From the NCBI RefSeq assembly GCF_000024005.1, contig NC_013132.1:372001-436000 (forward strand): a stretch of DNA of 64,000 bases, written 5' to 3'. The stretch is from Chitinophaga pinensis DSM 2588. GTDB lineage: Bacteria > Bacteroidota > Bacteroidia > Chitinophagales > Chitinophagaceae. The translations under genes were made by a program, and so were the position numbers. This document shows, one piece after another, positions 55,276-62,990 of the stretch. Under the pieces are notes generated by a model. It was not told where the DNA came from. It searched no databases and saw only the letters and a list, made by a program, of their open reading frames with translations. Positions within the stretch are counted from its first letter, which is position 1, and the number at the start of each line of letters is the position of its first letter.

Positions 55276-56421
55276 TTAGTTTTCAATAACATTTGGGCGA
55301 CATCCTTTAGCTTTCAGCGTTATTTCATCTCCCTCGATGATACATCCCGCCTCCAGCGCCTTACAGATCAGGCGAATCTTCTCAATTAATGGTTCATCAG
55401 TCAGCGAGGCGGTCAGCCTGCAATCAGCCAGTAAACTTTTGTCATAGTTGATGCGTACCCCGTATGCATTCTCTATAGTTGTCATCACACTATCTACCGG
55501 CGTATCACTGAATTCAAATGAATAAACTGTTGTTTCGTCCATCTTCCGGGTATTGACCTGTGGAATGGTCTGCAATACCGCTACGGCCAGTGTACTTCTT
55601 GTTAATACGGCCTGCTGGTTGGCAGAAAGATTGGCGACAACTTTGTTTCCCAATGGTTTCACTGACACTGCTATTTTTCCTGTTCTAACGTGCACTTCTA
55701 CCAGGCTATCCTGTTCATATGCTTTTACATTGAAGCTGGTCCCCAGCACATTGATCACCATTTCATTCGCATACACGATGAAAGGTTGCATTGTGTTACG
55801 TGATACTTCAAAAAAAGCGGCTCCCGACAGATATACTTCTCTGTTGCACTTCTGATCCGGACAGGCAGGAAAACTGATCCTTGCGCCGGGTTGCAATACG
55901 ACAGAGCTTCCGTCAGGCAGACTTACTGTTCTCGGGTGTTTCTCTTCATTGATCTCTTCTATTCTTTCCTTCCCTTCCAGTTTTGCTTCCCGCAACAGGC
56001 GGCTATATACCGCTGGAGCAGGGGCCGGACGCATCCACCAGATGGCAGCGCCGGCGGCTATACATAAGAGGGCTGCTGCCCAGTACAAAAAATATCCCCG
56101 CGATGTTTTCACTACTGTCCTTTCTGTCAGGTCCATCTTTTCCCGGATATTCTCCCACATCAGTTGCTGTTCCTTCTCTTTCAGCCCAAAAGCAGGTAAC
56201 TGCGCCGCTGCCAGGATAATGGCCCTGGCCTGCAACATCGCTTCCCGCCGTGCGGGATATCGTGCGATTACCTCTTTCCAGTGCGCTTCCTCCCTTCCTT
56301 CCTTCACCCATGCCACAAAAGAATCGTCACAGACAAAATCTGCTGTATCGTATACTGAATAATCCATAGCATTATGTGCCTTCCGACAGTAGTTGTAATA
56401 ATAAAGGCAGGTGAGTTTCAT
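55276..56421 (-). CDS. FecR-family anti-sigma factor
   Basis: 381-residue single-pass membrane protein. A cytoplasmic N-terminal sigma-binding part (about 1-105), TM about 107-126 (YWAAALLCIAAGAAIWWM), periplasmic FecR domain about 160-265 (VSLPDGSSVVLQPGARISFP, REVYLSGAAFFEVSRNTMQPFIVYANEMVINVLGTSF pattern), and C-terminal DUF4974 about 305-375 (YSFEFSDTPVDSVMTTIENAYGVRINYD). It holds the ECF sigma 37 nt upstream inactive until the STN-SusC signals substrate binding. Confidence 0.93.
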   Translation of the reverse strand: MKLTCLYYYNYCRKAHNAMDYSVYDTADFVCDDSFVAWVKEGREEAHWKEVIARYPARREAMLQARAIILAAAQLPAFGLKEKEQQLMWENIREKMDLTERTVVKTSRGYFLYWAAALLCIAAGAAIWWMRPAPAPAVYSRLLREAKLEGKERIEEINEEKHPRTVSLPDGSSVVLQPGARISFPACPDQKCNREVYLSGAAFFEVSRNTMQPFIVYANEMVINVLGTSFNVKAYEQDSLVEVHVRTGKIAVSVKPLGNKVVANLSANQQAVLTRSTLAVAVLQTIPQVNTRKMDETTVYSFEFSDTPVDSVMTTIENAYGVRINYDKSLLADCRLTASLTDEPLIEKIRLICKALEAGCIIEGDEITLKAKGCRPNVIEN

Positions 56422-56458
56422 TTTAACTCACTTTTAAGAAAAAAATTTTTGAAGGGTG

Positions 56459-57007
56459 TTATTTCCAGTTTTCGCGCAGTTTAACGATCGCCCGCTGTAC
56501 CAGGTTCCGAACAGATTGTTCATTGATCTGAAGAATTCCGGCGATTTCCTCCCAGCTGAAATTGTCATAAAAGCGGAGGCGGATCACTTCCTGGTGCCTT
56601 TCAGGCAATTTCGACATAAGGTATTGTAACCGTTGCTGCTGCAACAGATCTTCTTCCGTACGGATCTTCAGTTCTTCAATAGATTCGGTCTGTAAAGGGC
56701 TGATAACAGGCACCGGTTTGATATCTGCCAGCCGGTACAACCGGCGTCTGAGAGAGCGGAAAAGATAATACTTGATAGAACTGGTATCAGAGAGATTATT
56801 GCGTGTACGCCAGAGATCCCCGAACAGATCCTGCATAGCGTCTTTTACAAGGGCGGCATCGGGTACAAGGTGATAGCCATAGTTATACAGCGTACCTGCA
56901 TGACGCCGGTACATTTCACTGAAAGCCTGTACATTCCCCTGTTTGAAAGCAGTCCATAGCTCGTGGTCCGCTATGGTTGTCTGGTTGATATTTTCGGACC
57001 CCGCCAA
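56459..57007 (-). CDS. ECF sigma factor (FecI-like, Bacteroidota PUL type)
   Basis: 182-residue sigma factor. Region 2 about 20-95 (ELWTAFKQGNVQAFSEMYRRHAG, VKDAMQDLFGDLWRTRNNL); region 4 about 125-180 (LPERHQEVIRLRFYDNFSWEEIAGILQINEQSVRNLVQRA). The start must be TTG at 57005-57007: no in-frame ATG exists before an upstream stop, AGG lies 6-8 nt before the TTG, and a later start would remove region 2. It heads the locus and should activate its own SusCD genes. Confidence 0.92.
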   Translation of the reverse strand: MAGSENINQTTIADHELWTAFKQGNVQAFSEMYRRHAGTLYNYGYHLVPDAALVKDAMQDLFGDLWRTRNNLSDTSSIKYYLFRSLRRRLYRLADIKPVPVISPLQTESIEELKIRTEEDLLQQQRLQYLMSKLPERHQEVIRLRFYDNFSWEEIAGILQINEQSVRNLVQRAIVKLRENWK

Positions 57008-57082
57008 TTTACCTCGTTTAAAGCTATTGCCTATAAACTACAAGCTATAAAAATAAAATGATACAGTAAACAAAATAAAAAG

Positions 57083-57104
57083 GGGCCTGATAAAAATCAG
57101 GCCC
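57083..57104 (-). terminator. Orphan terminator 1
   Basis: GGGCCTGA/TCAGGCCC stem with a 6-nt loop; on the minus strand it is followed by CTTTTTATTTTG. It lies 76 nt upstream of the ECF sigma start, so whatever it ends was transcribed from the 57105-57480 region. Confidence 0.7.
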
Positions 57105-57247
57105 TCCCCAAATTAACCATTAAAAAAACTCATTTGAATTTTGCTGTACCAAAAATAGGGGGATTCTATCCGCCATCTGTTAACCATAAGTTAATGATTT
57201 CAAATAATTTCTGATGAAAACGAGGTCATGGGGAAGGGCAAAAAAAG

Positions 57248-57271
57248 GCCCCCGCAAGAAATTGCAGGGGC
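57248..57271 (-). terminator. Orphan terminator 2
   Basis: GCCCCTGCAA/TTGCGGGGGC stem (one mismatch) with a 4-nt loop; on the minus strand it is followed by CTTTTTTTGCC. No gene lies upstream of it on that strand before the divergent WYL gene. Confidence 0.7.
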
Positions 57272-57480
57272 TTACCATTTAACCTATATTCTGTACTGTA
57301 GCATCAATTTTTCAAATATTTTTCAGGGTGCTTACATTTTAGATTAGTCTGTCATCACTACAATTATCAATCGCTAAAAGTGCTGCCCTCAAATATTTAC
57401 TTTATCTAAGACTGCTTATTATAACCGAAGTTTAATCGCTGCGGAAAATTTTTTCAATTTTATTCTAACTTGCTGCTGAT

Positions 57481-58437
57481 ATGAACAGGATAGACCGTCT
57501 TTCCGCCATTCTCATTCAGTTACAAGGCAAGAAAATTGTAAAGGCAGCAGAAATAGCCGAACGTTTTAACATCAGCCTCCGTACTGTATACCGGGACGTC
57601 AGGGCCTTGCAGGAAGCAGGCGTACCTGTCGGCGCGGAAGCGGGTACCGGTTATTACCTGGTGGAAGGGTATCACCTGCCTCCTGTTATGTTCAGCAGGG
57701 AAGAGGCTGCTGCACTGCTCACCGGAGAGAAACTCATGGCCAACCTGAGCGATCATTCTAATAGAAAGGAGTTCAGCAACGCTATGCAAAAGATCAAAGC
57801 CGTACTGAGAGGCAGCGAAAAAGACTTCCTGGAATCGCTGGAAGATAATATTGCAGTTGTCAGCCGTCGTCCTCCGGTAGGAGAGGAGTTTCCTAACCGC
57901 TTCCTGTCAGACATACAGCATTCCCTGGGTAAACAGCTCATTCTCCAGCTGGACTACTTCGCCCTGCACAATGAAACCCATACCAAGAGAGATGTGGAAC
58001 CGATCGGTATCATCTTTATGAACGGATATTGGCACCTGATCGCCTGGTGCCGGCTACGTCATGGATACCGCGACTTCCGGATGGACCGTATAAAAAATGT
58101 AGGAGTATCCGCTGACAACTATGACAAGCAGCGTCATATTACACTCAAGGAATATATGGACAGGTACGGGGAGTATGAAACGCAGGCGCACATGGTCAAA
58201 ATACGTTTCCCGAAGACACATGCCCGTCGTATCGGCGACCAGAAATACTACTATGGACTGGTCGAAGAACAGCTCATAAATGACGAATGTATAGAAATGA
58301 CCTTCCTGGCGCCCTGCCTGGACTGGTTTGGCCGCTGGCTATTGATATGGGGCTCCATTCCGGAGATCGTCACCCCGGTAGCCCTGACTGAAAAAATGCA
58401 GGAACTCGCCCTCGAAATAAAAGCACATTATCTGTAA
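57481..58437 (+). CDS. YafY-type transcriptional regulator (HTH-WYL)
   Basis: 318-residue regulator. N-terminal HTH about 5-60 (RIDRLSAILIQLQGKKIVKAAEIAERFNISLRTVYRDV, the usual WYL-protein start), a linker with EAGTGYYLVEGYHLPPVMFSREEAAAL, WYL domain about 150-225 (PIGIIFMNGYWHLIAWCRLRHGYRDFRMDRI) and a C-terminal WCX part. WYL domains sense small ligands or nucleic acid. It probably controls the GyrI-like gene downstream, an arrangement seen in many Bacteroidota and Firmicutes. Confidence 0.93.
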   Translation: MNRIDRLSAILIQLQGKKIVKAAEIAERFNISLRTVYRDVRALQEAGVPVGAEAGTGYYLVEGYHLPPVMFSREEAAALLTGEKLMANLSDHSNRKEFSNAMQKIKAVLRGSEKDFLESLEDNIAVVSRRPPVGEEFPNRFLSDIQHSLGKQLILQLDYFALHNETHTKRDVEPIGIIFMNGYWHLIAWCRLRHGYRDFRMDRIKNVGVSADNYDKQRHITLKEYMDRYGEYETQAHMVKIRFPKTHARRIGDQKYYYGLVEEQLINDECIEMTFLAPCLDWFGRWLLIWGSIPEIVTPVALTEKMQELALEIKAHYL

Positions 58438-58643
58438 TCCCTCCTGACATAAGGCTGTCACTCCCCCTTTTTTACTTTGTATCAGTAACGATAAATCATT
58501 ACTGAATGAAGCTACACTTATGGTGCCATTGGTTATTGCTGATTATTGGTATTGCGCACCAGTTTACAATGTCTGATCAATCATGCGTTATCACGCATAA
58601 GAATAAACGTGTTTCTGATCCATGCAAAACTAAAACAAGCGTT

Positions 58644-59243
58644 ATGTCTAAAACAGACCTTACCAAAGTACACCGTGAACTGTATACGGCAAAAGTTAAA
58701 CCCGCGTTGCTATTCGTACCCGCCGGTCATTATCTGGCCATTACCGGCAAAGGCGACCCCGACGGTCCTGTATTTGCGGACAGTACCCAGGCATTGTATA
58801 CTGCTGCCTATAGCGTAAAGAATGTCTATAAACAATCCACGCAGGACTTTACAGTCAGTAAACTGGAAGGCACCTGGTGGGTAGAGCAGGAGGGCTATCC
58901 CCTGGATGTACCCCGTTCTGAGTGGTGCTGGCAACTACTGATACGTATGCCTGACTACGTAGTCAATCCGGTAGTACAACAAGCTCTGAAAGCAGCCTTT
59001 GTCAAAAAGCAGCTGTCTTTGCTGCAACAGGTTTCGTTGATTACACTGGCAGAAGGTAAAAGCGTACAGGTACTACATACGGGTCCCTACTCGGAAGAAC
59101 CGGCCACGTTAGCGATAATGGAGGAGTTTATCAGAAAGGAAGGATTAGCCTATAATGGCAGGCATCATGAGATCTATCTGTCAGATCCGCGTAAAACAGC
59201 ACCCGCTAAAATGAAAACCATTTTGCGACAGCCGGTAAAATAA
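58644..59243 (+). CDS. GyrI-like small-molecule-binding domain protein
   Basis: 199-residue protein of the SOUL/GyrI-like family, which binds small hydrophobic molecules. ATG at 58644 (MSKTDLTKVHRELY) is chosen because homologues I know start this way. The frame stays open upstream to an ATG at 58506 that would add 46 residues with a hydrophobic stretch (LLLIIGIA), so a secreted longer form cannot be excluded. Family marks: VPAGHYLAITGKGDPDG, KLEGTWWVEQ, QVLHTGPYSEEPATLAIMEEFI and RHHEIYLSDPRKTAP. It follows the WYL regulator and is its likely target. Confidence 0.85.
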   Translation: MSKTDLTKVHRELYTAKVKPALLFVPAGHYLAITGKGDPDGPVFADSTQALYTAAYSVKNVYKQSTQDFTVSKLEGTWWVEQEGYPLDVPRSEWCWQLLIRMPDYVVNPVVQQALKAAFVKKQLSLLQQVSLITLAEGKSVQVLHTGPYSEEPATLAIMEEFIRKEGLAYNGRHHEIYLSDPRKTAPAKMKTILRQPVK

Positions 59244-59251
59244 ATAAGTGA

Positions 59252-60013
59252 TTATTTTTCGCCCAGGCCCAGTAGTTCTATGGCCTGTTGTGCAGCTATC
59301 TGGCTGGCGTCTTTCTTATTGAACGCCTTACCACTGCAAATCAGCTCACCATCTACGACAGCACCGACGGTGAAAATACGACGGCCATTATCCATCTGTT
59401 CTTCCAGCAGGTCGAACTCAAGGGTCTTGCCGTGTTTATTCGCCCAGCCGTACAGCTTGTTCTTATGGTTCATTTCCACATTTTCCAGTTGTTCAAGGTC
59501 AATGTAAGGAACGATCAGCCGCTGGTGTACAAACTGTTTGGTCCTGTTATAGCCTTTGTCAAGGTATACGGCGCCGACAAGGGCTTCAAGCGTATTACCG
59601 AAGATCTGGCTGATTTTCAGGAAGCTGTTGTATTTATCGTAGATGGTCAGTTTACGCAGGCCCATTTTGATAGCAATATCATTGAGCTGCTGACGGTTAA
59701 CGATTTTAGACCGCATTTCGGTCAGGTATCCTTCCGTTTTGTAGGGATACTTTTTAAAAAGGTAGTCTCCTATAATGGCGCCAAGGATTGCGTCGCCCAG
59801 ATATTCCAGGCGCTCGTTGCTTTCTAGGAACTTCTCTTTGCTGGAACGGTGGCTGAGTGCCACTTCATACAATGAGAAATTGCCCGGGGCAAATCCCAGC
59901 AAATTATAAAGGTCCTTGTAAAGGCTCCTTTTCTTAGGAACGAATCGGTATAAAAATCCTGGCAGTAATTTCACACAATCAAGCAACAAATTTTTTGAAA
60001 ATAACAGATGCAT
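59252..60013 (-). CDS. rnc: Ribonuclease III
   Basis: 253-residue double-stranded RNA endonuclease for rRNA and mRNA processing. Catalytic signature ESNERLEYLGDAIL (about 64-77), second acidic site in FGNTLEALVGAVYLDKG (about 135-155), and dsRNA-binding domain about 185-250 ending DASQIAAQQAIELLGL. I chose ATG at 60013 (MHLLFSK) over TTG at 60025. Even so the start lies inside the 3' end of fabF by 35 nt, which implies translational coupling. The long basic N-terminus (LYRFVPKKRSLYKDL) is usual in Bacteroidota. Confidence 0.95.
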   Translation of the reverse strand: MHLLFSKNLLLDCVKLLPGFLYRFVPKKRSLYKDLYNLLGFAPGNFSLYEVALSHRSSKEKFLESNERLEYLGDAILGAIIGDYLFKKYPYKTEGYLTEMRSKIVNRQQLNDIAIKMGLRKLTIYDKYNSFLKISQIFGNTLEALVGAVYLDKGYNRTKQFVHQRLIVPYIDLEQLENVEMNHKNKLYGWANKHGKTLEFDLLEEQMDNGRRIFTVGAVVDGELICSGKAFNKKDASQIAAQQAIELLGLGEK

Positions 60014-61232
60014 TATGCCCTCCAAAACCGAAGGTGTTACTTAATGCAGCGTTGATTTCTCTATGTTGTGCGACGTTAAAGGTAAAATTTAATTTGGGAT
60101 CCAGCTCCGGATCTTTCATGAAATGATTGATGGTAGGAGGTACAATACCATGTATTATAGACATAATAGCAGCGATGGCCTCAATTGCTCCGGCAGCGCC
60201 TAAGAGGTGCCCGGTCATAGATTTCGTGGAACTGATGTTCAGATTGTAAGCATGTTCCCCGAAAACCTGTTGGATAGCTTTTACTTCCGCAATGTCACCC
60301 AGAGGTGTAGACGTTCCGTGCACATTAATATAATCAATATCATGGGGTTGCATTCCCGCTTCTGCTAAGGCCAACCGCATTACATTCATTGCGCCAAGTC
60401 CTTCCGGATGTGGTGCTGTAAGGTGATAGGCATCGGCAGTTGCGCCGCCTCCGGCCAATTCAGCGTAAATTTTGGCTCCTCTTGCCGTCGCATGTTCATA
60501 GGATTCTAACACCAGTCCACCAGCGCCTTCCCCCATGACAAAGCCATCTCTGTCGAGATCAAAGGGGCGGGAAGCGGTTCTTGGGTCATCATTTCGTTCA
60601 GACAGGGCCTTCATCGCATTAAACCCACCTATACAGGCTTCGTTAATAACGTTTTCTGATCCTCCGGTGATCATCACATCCGCCTTACCAAACTGAATAT
60701 ACAGCATAGCCTCAATAATAGCATTGGTAGCAGAAGCGCAGGCAGAGACTACTGAGAAGTTAGGACCTCGGAAGCCGTGACGTATAGATATATGCCCAGC
60801 GGCAATATCAAGGATTAACCGGGGAATCAGGAAAGGACTGAAACGGGGAGTTCCATCACCCTGACCAAATTCTTTCATTTCCTGGCAGAAATTGATCATA
60901 CCACCAATGCCGGAAGCCCAGATCACCCCAACCCTGTCAATATTGACAGTATTGCGGTTAATCCCGGCGTCTTGTACTGCCTGGTCGGCAGCAATCACAG
61001 CGGTCTGCGTAAAAGGATCCATCTTGCGTGCATCCTTTTTGTCCAGAAAATTGGTAGCGTCAAAGTTCTTCAGTTCGCAAGCAAAACGGGTCTTGAACTT
61101 GGCAGCATCAAAATGTGTAATAGGGCCGGCACCGGATACACCGTCCGTCAATCCCTTCCAGAAGTCGGATATGGAATTGCCGAGCGGTGTAAGTGCGCCT
61201 AAACCTGTAACGACTACTCGTCTTGGTTGCAT
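59979..61232 (-). CDS. fabF: 3-oxoacyl-ACP synthase II
   Basis: 417-residue condensing enzyme of fatty acid elongation. Catalytic Cys165 in VSACASATNA, His305 in INVHGTSTPLGD, His342 in STKSMTGHLLGAAG: the complete Cys-His-His triad. N-terminal RRVVVTGLGALTPLGN and C-terminal SNTFGFGGHNASVIF are also typical. Length is normal. It uses the ACP encoded 24 nt upstream. The acpP-fabF-rnc order is conserved widely. Confidence 0.97.
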   Translation of the reverse strand: MQPRRVVVTGLGALTPLGNSISDFWKGLTDGVSGAGPITHFDAAKFKTRFACELKNFDATNFLDKKDARKMDPFTQTAVIAADQAVQDAGINRNTVNIDRVGVIWASGIGGMINFCQEMKEFGQGDGTPRFSPFLIPRLILDIAAGHISIRHGFRGPNFSVVSACASATNAIIEAMLYIQFGKADVMITGGSENVINEACIGGFNAMKALSERNDDPRTASRPFDLDRDGFVMGEGAGGLVLESYEHATARGAKIYAELAGGGATADAYHLTAPHPEGLGAMNVMRLALAEAGMQPHDIDYINVHGTSTPLGDIAEVKAIQQVFGEHAYNLNISSTKSMTGHLLGAAGAIEAIAAIMSIIHGIVPPTINHFMKDPELDPKLNFTFNVAQHREINAALSNTFGFGGHNASVIFKKFVA

Positions 61233-61256
61233 TAAAACAAATCTGATTAAGTAGGA

Positions 61257-61493
61257 TTATTTCACATGTTCTTCCAGGTAGGCAACTGCCTGGCCAACAG
61301 TAGTAATAGTTTCAGCTTGTTCGTCAGGAATGGAGATGTTGAATTCTTTTTCGAATTCCATGATCAGTTCTACCGTATCCAAAGAGTCAGCGCCCAGGTC
61401 GTTGGTAAAGCTGGCTTCAGGAGTTACCTCAGCTTCGTCAACGCCCAATTTGTCAATGATGATCTTTTTAACTCTTGATGCAATGTCTGACAT
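61257..61493 (-). CDS. acpP: Acyl carrier protein
   Basis: 78-residue carrier of acyl chains in fatty acid synthesis. The phosphopantetheine site is Ser37 in [13 protein letters not shown]; the start [18 protein letters not shown] is typical. ATG at 61493 is chosen; the 12 extra codons of the longer reading (from 61529) would begin inside the -7 region. First gene of acpP-fabF-rnc, with a strong promoter just upstream. Confidence 0.97.
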   Translation of the reverse strand: MSDIASRVKKIIIDKLGVDEAEVTPEASFTNDLGADSLDTVELIMEFEKEFNISIPDEQAETITTVGQAVAYLEEHVK

Positions 61494-61526
61494 AATTTTA
61501 AGTGTTTTTGGTTTAAAACTTGAGTG

Positions 61527-61555
61527 CAAAAATATAATTTTTATTGAATTGACAA
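61527..61555 (-). promoter_or_regulatory. Promoter of acpP-fabF-rnc
   Basis: On the minus strand: TTG (61553-61555), 18-nt spacer, TATTTTTG (61527-61534), a full match to the Bacteroidota consensus TTG-N17..23-TAnnTTTG. It gives a leader of about 25 nt. Confidence 0.75.
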
Positions 61556-61827
61556 GAAAGCATACAAATTTTACACCCTAGACTTTAGTTGTAGACGCCC
61601 AAAACTCCCTACCACAAAGGATTCCAAGCCCTATTATTTAAACCGGCAAAAGTCCTTTTCCGTCCAAAAAGCCCCTCCTGTCGCACAGACACACACCTAT
61701 ATATATGCAGTTGACAGCACAATAAACACAAATTGCCACTCAACAGCCTAATCTGCCACCTATATACCGATAAAACACAATTAACTTTAATTAACACTGC
61801 GGCCATCGTCGCAGCAATCCCATTTAT

Positions 61828-61835
61828 TAAATTTG
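61828..61835 (+). promoter_or_regulatory. -7 element of the RND efflux operon
   Basis: TAAATTTG fits TAnnTTTG, 39 nt upstream of the adaptor ATG. It covers the TTG at 61833 and so argues against that codon as the start. No -33 TTG at normal spacing. Confidence 0.5.
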
Positions 61836-61874
61836 CCCGGATTTATCCCGTCTATATTAAACCAATACAAGCTC

Positions 61875-62963
61875 ATGGCTGGCAATAAGAAGATCCTGAC
61901 AACTGTTTTATTCCTGATAGTGGCTGCTGTCATTGTCGGTTTTATCATTAACAGAGTGAATGCTCCAGGGAAAAAAGGGGAAAATGCTCCTGAAAAATCA
62001 AATGCGAAAGGTGGCGGAGGCCCGAAAAACCTCCTCGTGGACTACTATGTTGTAAAGACCAGTTCTCTGAACGAGACGATAGAAGCGAGCGGAACCCTGC
62101 AAAGCAATGAAGAAGTGCAGGTACAGGCAGAAATTACCGGTCGTGTTACAGGACTCTTCTTTAAAGAAGGTACCCAGGTGGCCAAAGGCGCCCTGCTGGT
62201 GAAAATCTATGACGAAGACCTGAAAGCCCAGCTGCAGAAGCTGGAATTACAACGTGAACTGGCTAAAACCACACTCGAAAGACAGGAAAATCTCCTTAAA
62301 ATAAATGGTATCAGCCGCCAGGACGTCGACGTTACCCGTAACCAGGTAAGCGCTTATGGCGCTGATATCGAATATACCCGTACTCAGCTGCAGAAAACGG
62401 AACTCCGCGCACCATTCTCCGGTCGCCTCGGCCTCCGGAATGTCAGCCTCGGCGCTATCGTTACACCTGCTACAGTTATTACCACCCTCCAGCAGATAGA
62501 TCCCCTGAAAGTAGACTTCTCCGTACCGGAAAAGTACCGTACAGCTATCGCACAGGGTGATGTGGTAGATTTCAAAGTAGCCGGCGATAACCAGACGTAT
62601 AAGGGTAATATCTATGCCCTCGATCCGAAAATCGATCTGTCTACGCGTACCATCAGGATCAGGGCGATCGTTCCTAATGCCGGTAAATTGCTGCCAGGCG
62701 CCTTTGCACGTGTACTCATCGCACTGAAAAATATGCCCGACGCTATCATGATTCCTACCCAGGCCGTAATACCTGGTACGCGTGATAAAAAAGTAGCGAT
62801 CGCTGACAGCGGAAAAGCGAAATTTGTAGTAGTAGAGACAGGCATCCGCAATGCAGACAATGTACAGATCACCAGCGGACTCAACGTAGGTGACACCGTG
62901 ATCACCAGTGGTATTATGCAGATCAAACCAGGACTGGTGCTTAAATACAATGACGTTAAATAG
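61875..62963 (+). CDS. RND efflux periplasmic adaptor (membrane fusion protein)
   Basis: 362-residue HlyD/AcrA-like adaptor linking an inner-membrane RND pump to an outer-membrane channel. N-terminal anchor about 8-25 (TTVLFLIVAAVIVGFII); basic Gly-rich linker; lipoyl/barrel-sandwich halves around a short helical hairpin (EASGTLQSNEEVQVQAEITGRVTGLFFKEG; ELRAPFSGRLGLRNVSLGAIV); beta-barrel with LKVDFSVPEKYRTAI and DLSTRTIRIRAIVPN; membrane-proximal end. The ATG at 61875 is chosen over TTG 61833 because of the -7 element. The permease follows 27 nt downstream. Confidence 0.94.
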   Translation: MAGNKKILTTVLFLIVAAVIVGFIINRVNAPGKKGENAPEKSNAKGGGGPKNLLVDYYVVKTSSLNETIEASGTLQSNEEVQVQAEITGRVTGLFFKEGTQVAKGALLVKIYDEDLKAQLQKLELQRELAKTTLERQENLLKINGISRQDVDVTRNQVSAYGADIEYTRTQLQKTELRAPFSGRLGLRNVSLGAIVTPATVITTLQQIDPLKVDFSVPEKYRTAIAQGDVVDFKVAGDNQTYKGNIYALDPKIDLSTRTIRIRAIVPNAGKLLPGAFARVLIALKNMPDAIMIPTQAVIPGTRDKKVAIADSGKAKFVVVETGIRNADNVQITSGLNVGDTVITSGIMQIKPGLVLKYNDVK

Positions 62964-62990
62964 GCCTCCGGACAATTAAAGCTATAGATT

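Larger units (their letters stand above)
57008..57480. other. 473-bp divergent intergenic region with two minus-strand terminators
   Basis: No coding gene seen. Two terminator hairpins point on the minus strand (57083-57104 and 57248-57271) although no annotated gene lies upstream of them, which suggests short non-coding transcripts. The promoters of the ECF sigma gene and the WYL regulator must also be here. Confidence 0.6.
61494..61874. other. 381-bp divergent promoter region between acpP and the RND operon
   Basis: Contains the acpP promoter (61527-61555) and a -7 element for the RND genes (61828-61835). The 65-codon minus-strand ORF at 61609-61806 has no coding character. Nothing else seen. 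Confidence 0.65.

Noticed and set aside
61609..61806. 65-codon minus-strand ORF between acpP and the RND operon
   Set aside because: No domain, Cys/Trp-rich composition, lies in a promoter region.
61833..61874. TTG start for the RND adaptor
   Set aside because: The codon is part of the TAAATTTG -7 element; the ATG at 61875 gives a normal membrane anchor.
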